Position numbers and translations under genes: made by a program. The notes under the pieces are model-generated. The model did not search any database. It had not been told where the DNA came from and worked only from the letters and a program-made list of their open reading frames with translations. From Pseudomonadota bacterium (lineage in GTDB: Bacteria > Pseudomonadota > Alphaproteobacteria > Rhizobiales > Xanthobacteraceae): a stretch of 64,000 nucleotides of DNA. Below, piece after piece: positions 58,314 through 64,000 of this stretch. Position 1 is the first letter of the stretch, and each line of letters starts with the position of its first letter. The stretch is from the NCBI GenBank assembly GCA_018240595.1, contig JAFEFL010000070.1, positions 248,001 to 312,000 of the forward strand. The letters run 5' to 3'.

Positions 58314-59546
58314 ATGACGTCGGACACCGCTGCCGCTTTCTCTCTTCTTAATGCCGACGCGGTTCGCTCGCGCGCGCATCTCTTGCTCGCGCTCGGCCTC
58401 GAGGGCCGGCTGCCGCATTTCCAGGTCGAGATGAAAAAGCTCGACGCCGTCGCCGACCGCGTCATCGCCGTCACGCGCACCGCCTACCCGACGCTCGACG
58501 TGCCGTTCCATTCGCGCTGGCGGCACTTCGTGTACAAGGGTGACGACCGCTTCGCCGCCCTGGCGACCAAGGCCGCGTGGCCGGATACCGCGGCGCGGGC
58601 GCGCGCCGAGTTCGACCTCGCGATTGTCAGCGTCTTTCTCGACGCCGGCGCCGGCGCGCACTGGCGCTATGCCGATCCGCAGACCGGCGAACGCATCGGC
58701 CGCTCCGAAGGTTTGGCGCTTGCCAGCCTCGACATGTTCGCGGCCGGCGTCTTCTCCAGCGACGCCAAGGATCCGCTGCGCGTCGATGCCACCAAGCTGG
58801 CGCAGCTGAGCGCCGAGGATCTGGCGCGCGGCTTTCAGGCCAGCGCCGACAATCCGCTGGTCGGCCTCGACGGCCGCGCCGCGCTGCTGCGCCGGCTCGG
58901 CGACCTCATCGCCTGGAAGCCCGACGTGTTCGCCAAACAGGATGGCGCCCGCCCCGGCGGCCTGTTCGACCATCTCACCGCTACGCACGGCCATGCCATC
59001 GCCGCGCCGGATATCCTCGTCGCGCTGCTGCGCGAACTCGGGCCGATCTGGCCGTCGCGGCTGTCGCTCGGCGGCGTGCCGCTCGGCGATTGCTGGAAGC
59101 ATCGCTCGCTCAAGACCGACGACGCCACCTCCGGCCTAGTGCCGCTGCACAAGCTGTCGCAGTGGCTGTCTTATTCGCTGATCGAACCGCTGCAACGCGC
59201 CGGCGTCGCCGTCTCCAATATCGACGGCCTCACCGGCCTTGCCGAATATCGCAATGGCGGCCTGTTCGTCGATGCCTCGGTGCTCAACCTGCATGATCCG
59301 CTGCAGATCCTGCAGGCGCACGACGTGTCGTCCGAGATGGTCGTCGAATGGCGCAGCCTCACGGTGGCGCTGCTCGACCGGCTCGCCGACGTGATCCGCG
59401 GCCGGCTCGGCATGAATGCCGAGACGCTGCCGCTCGCGCGCATTCTCGAAGGCGGCACCTGGGCCGCCGGCCGCGCCATCGCGCTGGAAAAACGCGAAGG
59501 CGGCACGCCGCCGATCACCGTGATCAGCGACGGCACTGTTTTTTAA
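58314..59546 (+). CDS. URC4/Urg3 family protein (DUF1688)
   Basis: This 410-residue protein of the URC4/Urg3 (DUF1688) family is the second conserved component of the URC uracil-catabolic pathway. Its reaction is not firmly established. Family segments include LTVDVPFHSRWRHF-like TLDVPFHSRWRHF, RSEGLALASLDMF, FLDAGAGAHWRY, and GLTGLAEYRNGGLFVD. It lies 36 nt after URC1 and 20 nt before the uracil phosphoribosyltransferase, so the three form an operon. Confidence 0.9.
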   Translation: MTSDTAAAFSLLNADAVRSRAHLLLALGLEGRLPHFQVEMKKLDAVADRVIAVTRTAYPTLDVPFHSRWRHFVYKGDDRFAALATKAAWPDTAARARAEFDLAIVSVFLDAGAGAHWRYADPQTGERIGRSEGLALASLDMFAAGVFSSDAKDPLRVDATKLAQLSAEDLARGFQASADNPLVGLDGRAALLRRLGDLIAWKPDVFAKQDGARPGGLFDHLTATHGHAIAAPDILVALLRELGPIWPSRLSLGGVPLGDCWKHRSLKTDDATSGLVPLHKLSQWLSYSLIEPLQRAGVAVSNIDGLTGLAEYRNGGLFVDASVLNLHDPLQILQAHDVSSEMVVEWRSLTVALLDRLADVIRGRLGMNAETLPLARILEGGTWAAGRAIALEKREGGTPPITVISDGTVF

Positions 59547-59566
59547 GAAGCGATTGGAGATCCCCA

Positions 59567-60196
59567 ATGGAAGGCGTGACCATCGTCGACCATCCGCTGG
59601 TGCAGCACAAGCTGACCTTGCTGCGCGACAAGGAGCGCTCGACCAAGTCGTTCCGCGAACTGCTCGGCGAGATCGGCATGCTGCTGTGCTACGAAGTGAC
59701 GCGCGATCTGCCACTGGAGATGACCGAGATCGAGACGCCGATCGCGCGCATGAAGTCGCCGCTCCTGGCCGGCAAGAAGCTGGTATTCGCGCCGATCCTG
59801 CGCGCCGGCCTCACCTTCGTCGAAGGCATGCTCGACCTTGTGCCGGCGGCGCGCGTCGCGCATATCGGCATGTACCGCGACCCGGAAACGCATTCGGCGG
59901 TCGAATATTTCCTCAAGGCGCCGACCGACCTCGAGGAGCGTCTCGTCATCGTAGTCGCCCCGATTCTGGCCACCGCCAACACCGTGGTCGCCGCCATCGA
60001 CCGCCTCAAGGAGCGCGGCGCCAGGGACATTCGCCTGGTGTGCATGGTCAGCGCGCCGGAAGGCATGGAGCGCGTGCGCGGCATCCATCCGGACGTAAAG
60101 GTGTGGACCGCGGCGATCGACGAGGGCCTCAACGACGAAGCCTTTATCGTGCCGGGACTGGGCGACGCCGGCGACCGCGCCTACGGCACGCGGTGA
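59567..60196 (+). CDS. upp: uracil phosphoribosyltransferase with an altered PRPP loop
   Basis: This 209-residue enzyme forms UMP from uracil and PRPP. It has the family core: FAPILRAGLTFVEGMLDLVP, HIGMYRDPET, and the uracil-binding C-terminus EAFIVPGLGDAGDRAYGT. The PRPP-binding loop, normally VDPMLATGGS, reads VAPILATANT: the key Asp is Ala131 and the two Gly are Ala137 and Asn138. The sequence is otherwise intact, so this is a divergent loop rather than decay. GGAG precedes the ATG at 59567. It is the last gene of the URC operon and supplies the nucleotide for URC1/URC4. Confidence 0.92.
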   Translation: MEGVTIVDHPLVQHKLTLLRDKERSTKSFRELLGEIGMLLCYEVTRDLPLEMTEIETPIARMKSPLLAGKKLVFAPILRAGLTFVEGMLDLVPAARVAHIGMYRDPETHSAVEYFLKAPTDLEERLVIVVAPILATANTVVAAIDRLKERGARDIRLVCMVSAPEGMERVRGIHPDVKVWTAAIDEGLNDEAFIVPGLGDAGDRAYGTR

Positions 60197-60202
60197 AGAG
60201 GT

Positions 60203-61720
60203 CTACATCGTCGCGCCGATTTGCCACGGCACGAATTCGAGATCGCCATAACCCAAGTCTTCCGACTTGGTGTGCTCGCCCGACGCGACCTTGAGCACCT
60301 TGTCGAAGATCTCGTCGCCCTTGGCCTCGAGCGACACGCCTTCGAGGACATCGCCGCAATTGATGTCCATGTCGTCGGTCATGGTCTCGTAGACATAGTT
60401 GTTGGTGGCGAGCTTGATCGACGGCGTCGGCTTGCAACCGAACGCCGAGCCGCGGCCGGTGGTGAAGCACATCACGTTACTGCCGCCGGCGACCTGTCCG
60501 GTGGCGCCGACCGGATCGTAACCCGGCGTGTCCATGAAGACGAAGCCGCGCTCGCGGATCGGCTGGGCATATTCATAGACGGCGCGCAGCGTGGTCGAGC
60601 CGCCCTTGGCCGCCGCGCCGAGTGACTTCTCGAGAATGGTGGTGAGGCCGCCGGCCTTGTTGCCCGGCGACGGGTTGTTGTTCATCTCGCCGCGATTGCG
60701 CGTCGTGTAATCTTCCCACCAGCGAATGCGCTCGACCAGCTTCTCGCCGACGCTGCGGTTGACGGCGCGGCGCGTCAGCAGATGTTCGGCGCCGTAAATC
60801 TCCGGCGTCTCGGCCAGCACACCGGTGCCGCCGTGCTTGGCCAGCAGGTCGACCGCCTTGCCGAGAGCCGGATTGGCGGTGATGCCGGAATAGCCGTCGG
60901 AGCCGCCGCATTGCAGCGCCAGCACGATTTCCGAAGCCGGCCGCGTCTCCCGCCTCGCCTTCGCCGCCACCGGCAGCATCGCCCGGATGCGCTCGATGCC
61001 CTCGGCCACCGTCTTCTTCGTGCCGCCGACCGCCTGGATCGTCATGGTCTGGAAGTGATCGCCCTCGACGAGGTCGCACTCGTCCTTCATGCGGTCGATC
61101 TGGAAGGCCTCGCAGCCGAGACCGACCATCAGCGCCGCGCCGAGATTGGGATGCGTGGCGTAGCCCCACTGGGTCCGCTGCAGCACGTCCCAGCCCTCGC
61201 CGCGCGTGGCCATGCCGCAACCGGAACCGTGGACGAAGGACACGATGCCGTCGATTTCCGGATAGTCGTCGAGCATGCCGGACTTGTTGACCTGTTCGGC
61301 GATGAACTTGGCGACCGAGGCCGAACAGTTCACCGACGTCAGGATGCCAATGTAATTGCGGGTGCCAGTCCGGCCGTTCGCCCGCAAAAAGCCTTCGAAG
61401 GTGGCGCGCATCTCCGGCGGCAGCACCTCGTCGTTCCGGGCGCCCTCGGCATGGCGATAATCGCGGGCGAAGTCGTGCATCACCAGATTGTGCTCGTGCA
61501 CCCATTCGCCGGGAGCGATGGGCTTGGAGGCAAAGCCGATGATCTGGCCGTATTTGCGCACCGGCTCCTCCGCCGCGATGGGGACGATCGCCATCTTGTG
61601 GCCGCGCGGGATGCGGGCCTGCGCCGTCACGCCGGCAGCCGTGTTCCCCTGCAGGATCTGATCGACGGCGACAATGACGTTGTCGTCGGCGGACAGACGG
61701 ATAATGCGCGGCTCCGGCAT
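60203..61720 (-). CDS. UxaA-family sugar-acid dehydratase (altronate/galactarate dehydratase type)
   Basis: This 505-residue protein has an N-terminal SAF-like domain (about 1-95; VDQILQGNTAAGVTAQARIPRG, in short pieces) and the UxaA/GarD catalytic domain. Catalytic-domain motifs are NYIGILTSVNCSASV, HGSGCGMATRGEGWD, NLGAALMVGLGCEAFQ, LALQCGGSDGYSGITANPALG, and the late NPSPGNKAGGLTTILEKSLGA. It dehydrates an aldaric or aldonic acid. The ATG at 61720 follows AAGGA. It is 11 nt downstream of the DctM gene, so the TRAP system probably imports its substrate. Confidence 0.92.
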   Translation of the reverse strand: MPEPRIIRLSADDNVIVAVDQILQGNTAAGVTAQARIPRGHKMAIVPIAAEEPVRKYGQIIGFASKPIAPGEWVHEHNLVMHDFARDYRHAEGARNDEVLPPEMRATFEGFLRANGRTGTRNYIGILTSVNCSASVAKFIAEQVNKSGMLDDYPEIDGIVSFVHGSGCGMATRGEGWDVLQRTQWGYATHPNLGAALMVGLGCEAFQIDRMKDECDLVEGDHFQTMTIQAVGGTKKTVAEGIERIRAMLPVAAKARRETRPASEIVLALQCGGSDGYSGITANPALGKAVDLLAKHGGTGVLAETPEIYGAEHLLTRRAVNRSVGEKLVERIRWWEDYTTRNRGEMNNNPSPGNKAGGLTTILEKSLGAAAKGGSTTLRAVYEYAQPIRERGFVFMDTPGYDPVGATGQVAGGSNVMCFTTGRGSAFGCKPTPSIKLATNNYVYETMTDDMDINCGDVLEGVSLEAKGDEIFDKVLKVASGEHTKSEDLGYGDLEFVPWQIGATM

Positions 61721-61731
61721 CCAGGATTTCC

Positions 61732-63012
61732 TTACTTCAAGAATCCAACCACTCGCGGCAGCCACAAAGTCAGCTCCGGAATGAATGTAATGGCCACCAG
61801 CGAGGCGAGCAACGGCAGCAGCCACGGTATGATCGCAACCGTGGTCCGCTCTATCGACAATTTGGCGATGCGTGACAACACGAAAAGCACCATGCCGAGT
61901 GGCGGGTGTAGCAAGCCGATCATGAGGTTGAGCGTCATCATCACGCCAAAATGCACCGGATCGATGCCGACCTTGAGGATCACCGGCATCAGGACGGGCA
62001 CCAGGATGCTGATCGAGGCAATGGGCTCGAGGAAGCAGCCGACCACCAGCAGCAGGATGTTGATGAGAACGAGGATGATGTAGCGATTATCAGTCAGCGC
62101 CAGCAACGATTCCGTCGTGTACTCGGTCAACCGCGTCGTCGTCAGCACCCAGCCGAACAGTGAGGCCGCGCCGACGATGAGAAGCACGCCCGCCGTGGTC
62201 TCGACGGTGTCCATCGTCACCTTGTAGAACATCCGCCACGACAGCGACTTGTAGACGAAGAGGCCCAGCAGAATCGCCCAGCTGCAAGCCGCGATCGCAG
62301 CTTCCGTCGGCGTAAACCAGCCGAAAGTCATGCCACAGACGATCAAGGCGGGCGTCAGCAGCGCCGGCGCGGCGGCGACGAAGGTGACGCCAAGCGTGCG
62401 CCAGCGGAACGCCTGATCGCGCCCCATGCCGTACTTGCGTGCGCAGTAGTAGACGTAGCCCATCATGAAGGCGGTCATCACCAGCCCCGGAATGATGCCA
62501 CCAAGAAACAACGCGCCGATCGAGACGTTGCCCATCATGCCGTAGATCACAAAAGGCAGCGACGGCGGGATTATCGGACCGAGCGTCGAGGACGCGGCGG
62601 TCACCCCGACCGAGAATTCGGTCGAGTAGCCATGGTCCTGCATCGCCTTGATCTCGATGGTGCCGAGTCCGGCCGCGTCCGCGATGGCGGTGCCCGACAT
62701 GCCGGCGAAAATCACCGAGCCGATAATGTTGACATGCGCCAGGCCGCCGCGCGTCCAGCCGGCGAGAGCCACCGCGAAATCATAAATGCGGTTGGTGATG
62801 CCGGCCGAATTCATCAGGTTCCCGGCGAGGATGAAGAACGGCACGGCTAGCAACGGAAAGCTGTCGATCCCGCCGGCCATACGATGCAGGATAACGAAGT
62901 CCGGCAGGCCGGCGATAAAATGCGTGTAAACGTAAGAAGACGCGGCGAGCGCGATGAACACTGGCACGCCGGCCAGAAGCACCGCGATGAACAGAAGAGC
63001 AACGATGACCAT
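61732..63012 (-). CDS. TRAP transporter large permease (DctM type)
   Basis: This 426-residue inner-membrane protein has about 12 helices and DctM signatures: AGNLMNSAGITNRIY, GTAIADAAGLGTIE, SSTLGPIIPPSLPFVIYG and NLMIGLLHPPLGMVLF. It forms the transport channel of a tripartite ATP-independent uptake system. It lies 18 nt after DctQ and 11 nt before the dehydratase. Confidence 0.94.
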   Translation of the reverse strand: MVIVALLFIAVLLAGVPVFIALAASSYVYTHFIAGLPDFVILHRMAGGIDSFPLLAVPFFILAGNLMNSAGITNRIYDFAVALAGWTRGGLAHVNIIGSVIFAGMSGTAIADAAGLGTIEIKAMQDHGYSTEFSVGVTAASSTLGPIIPPSLPFVIYGMMGNVSIGALFLGGIIPGLVMTAFMMGYVYYCARKYGMGRDQAFRWRTLGVTFVAAAPALLTPALIVCGMTFGWFTPTEAAIAACSWAILLGLFVYKSLSWRMFYKVTMDTVETTAGVLLIVGAASLFGWVLTTTRLTEYTTESLLALTDNRYIILVLINILLLVVGCFLEPIASISILVPVLMPVILKVGIDPVHFGVMMTLNLMIGLLHPPLGMVLFVLSRIAKLSIERTTVAIIPWLLPLLASLVAITFIPELTLWLPRVVGFLK

Positions 63013-63030
63013 GAGATAATTCCCTACCGC

Positions 63031-63594
63031 TCAGTCCGCGGCAATCGTGTCGGCGACGTCGTGCGGCTTCCTCCAGTGCATGCGGACGTTGCGCCACACA
63101 TTGATCGCCTGACGGATGAGCATCAGGAAGCAGCCGAACGAAACGCCGGCATAGACCCAACTCATCGACAGATCGAACACCGTCATGCGCTGGATGCCCA
63201 TGCGGTCGGTGATCGTCACCGAGATGTAGGCAAGGAAGGCGAGAAACAGCAGCTTGACGGTATCAACGACCGCGAGCAGCACCTGGCGTGCCAGCCCCGG
63301 CTTCATCACGTTCGACAGCAGCTCGACCGCAATATGCGTGTTGCGCCGAGTCACCATGGCGCCGCCGATGAACACCACCCACATCAGCCCGTAGCGGGCG
63401 ATTTCTTCGGTCCAGGCAAGGCTGTCGTTGAGGATGTAGCGCGTGAAGAACTGCAGGAAGACAATGAAGGCGAGCGCCCAAAACAGAATGAAGGTTAGCC
63501 AGTCCTCTGGATGGCGCTCAATGACGATTTCCGCGTCCTCGGCGACGATGAGATGAACGTTGTCTTCCGTCGGGTGATTGTGTTCGTTGTTCAT
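63031..63594 (-). CDS. TRAP transporter small permease (DctQ type)
   Basis: This 187-residue protein has four predicted membrane helices with the DctQ core RYILNDSLAWTEEIARYGLMWVVF, read here in two parts, and GAMVTRRNTHIAVELL. A hydrophilic acidic N-terminal tail of about 30 residues precedes the first helix. AGGG lies upstream of the ATG at 63594. It is separated from the binding-protein gene by 160 bp that hold a dispersed palindromic repeat. Confidence 0.92.
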   Translation of the reverse strand: MNNEHNHPTEDNVHLIVAEDAEIVIERHPEDWLTFILFWALAFIVFLQFFTRYILNDSLAWTEEIARYGLMWVVFIGGAMVTRRNTHIAVELLSNVMKPGLARQVLLAVVDTVKLLFLAFLAYISVTITDRMGIQRMTVFDLSMSWVYAGVSFGCFLMLIRQAINVWRNVRMHWRKPHDVADTIAAD

Positions 63595-63629
63595 GCACTG
63601 CCCTGCAAGGAATCACCGCTCGCCACCGC

Positions 63630-63732
63630 AAAAGCAGGGGCCCAGTTCTTTGGACAAGATCTGGGTTCCCGCCATAGGCGTTCGAAGAACGCCGTCCTTC
63701 GGACGACTATGCGCGGGAACGAGCGGAGTTTG
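63630..63732. repeat. dispersed palindromic repeat between TRAP genes
   Basis: A diverged relative of the element at 25329-25407: CCGCAAAAGCAGGGGCCCAG at the left and GCGGGAACGAGCGGA at the right, with an inner palindrome GTTCGAAGAAC...GTCCTTCGGAC. It lies inside an operon, between the binding-protein and DctQ genes, where such a hairpin may alter the ratio of the two proteins. Confidence 0.5.
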
Positions 63733-63754
63733 AGATCGGCCCGATACGCCCAGG

Positions 63755-64000
63755 TTACTTGAGTGCCTGAAGCGCGTCGTACTCGGCTTTCGTCCAGCCG
63801 GCACCGGCCGAAGCATCGTTGTGCAGCGGGATCGCGGCGGCCCGGAACGCGGCGCGGTCCGGCTCGATCACGGTCTTGCCCATCTTGCGGAATTCGTCGG
63901 CCAGCTTCAGCTCCGACTCGTGGATCTGGTCGGTCACCTTGGCGGCCGCCTGTTTGAGCACCTCTTCGAACACCTTCTTGTCGGCGTCCGACATTTTAGA
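63755..64000 (-). CDS. TRAP transporter substrate-binding protein (DctP type), C-terminal part
   Basis: Only the last 81 residues are in the window. They form the typical C-terminal helices of DctP-type periplasmic binding proteins: an amphipathic MSDADKKVFEEVLKQAAAK segment, then DEFRKMGKTVIEPDRAAF and a terminal YDALQALK. The frame stays open to the right edge (Ser-Lys before the Met at 63994), so this is a truncated view. It would bind the sugar acid used by the dehydratase. Confidence 0.85.
   Translation of the reverse strand, partial: SKMSDADKKVFEEVLKQAAAKVTDQIHESELKLADEFRKMGKTVIEPDRAAFRAAAIPLHNDASAGAGWTKAEYDALQALK

Noticed and set aside
56967..59102. Minus-strand reading frame of 711 codons opposite URC1 and URC4
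   Set aside because: It spans two well-supported genes and their gap; its composition is shadow-like and it has no family motif.
60782..62083. Plus-strand reading frame of 433 codons opposite the dehydratase and DctM
   Set aside because: It crosses the boundary between two real genes and lacks any domain.

Overview
The window is GC-rich (about two thirds G+C), with long low-stop shadow frames, alphaproteobacterial palindromic intergenic repeats, TRAP and NMT1/THI5-type ABC transporters and many LysR regulators. This suggests a Hyphomicrobiales alphaproteobacterium near Nitrobacteraceae/Xanthobacteraceae. The taxonomic call is inference. No rRNA, tRNA, CRISPR array, insertion sequence or phage gene was recognised.

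Region 1 (1-23.4 kb) is dominated by a two-partner secretion locus on the minus strand. It holds an 18-kb gene for a filamentous-haemagglutinin-like exoprotein of about 6,000 residues, its FhaC/ShlB-type outer-membrane transporter, and a small exported protein ended by a strong terminator. A membrane-anchored winged-helix/TPR regulator is divergent from the adhesin. Region 2 (23-33.4 kb) holds a lipoprotein, an ABC-F ATPase, a LysR-controlled quinone/aromatic-electrophile pair (ring-cleaving dioxygenase plus hydrolase, with a perfect palindromic operator), and a TetR-controlled RND efflux pump.

Region 3 (33.5-46.0 kb) is the highlight: a complete, colinear enediyne warhead cassette. It contains a SARP-type activator, a small unknown protein, UnbL/E3 (DUF1702), UnbV/E4 (FG-GAP/ASPIC-UnbV), UnbU/E5 (RnfD/NqrB-like membrane protein), an iterative enediyne PKS (KS-AT-ACP-KR-DH-PPTase, 1,947 residues), an E10-type hot-dog thioesterase and an AraC-type regulator. 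The core genes overlap by 4 nt or lie very close together. The cassette has gene content and order like those of actinobacterial enediyne clusters, but lies between unrelated alphaproteobacterial genes with none of the usual oxidative, sugar or apoprotein tailoring genes. Direct repeats of a CGTGA heptamer at 11-nt spacing precede both the SARP gene and the biosynthetic operon and look like SARP boxes.

Region 4 (46-60.2 kb) is devoted to cyclic amides and pyrimidines. It holds an acetamidase/formamidase facing a seven-gene minus-strand operon (SDR, allantoinase/dihydropyrimidinase-like enzyme, NMT1/THI5-type ABC transporter, TrzA-like amidohydrolase, barbiturase/cyanuric-acid-hydrolase-like ring-opening enzyme). 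These are followed by a second paralogous binding protein, a LysR regulator, and a three-gene URC uracil-catabolism operon (GTP-cyclohydrolase-II-like URC1, URC4, uracil phosphoribosyltransferase). Region 5 (60.2-64 kb) is a sugar-acid dehydratase (UxaA/GarD family) with a TRAP transporter that runs off the end of the window.
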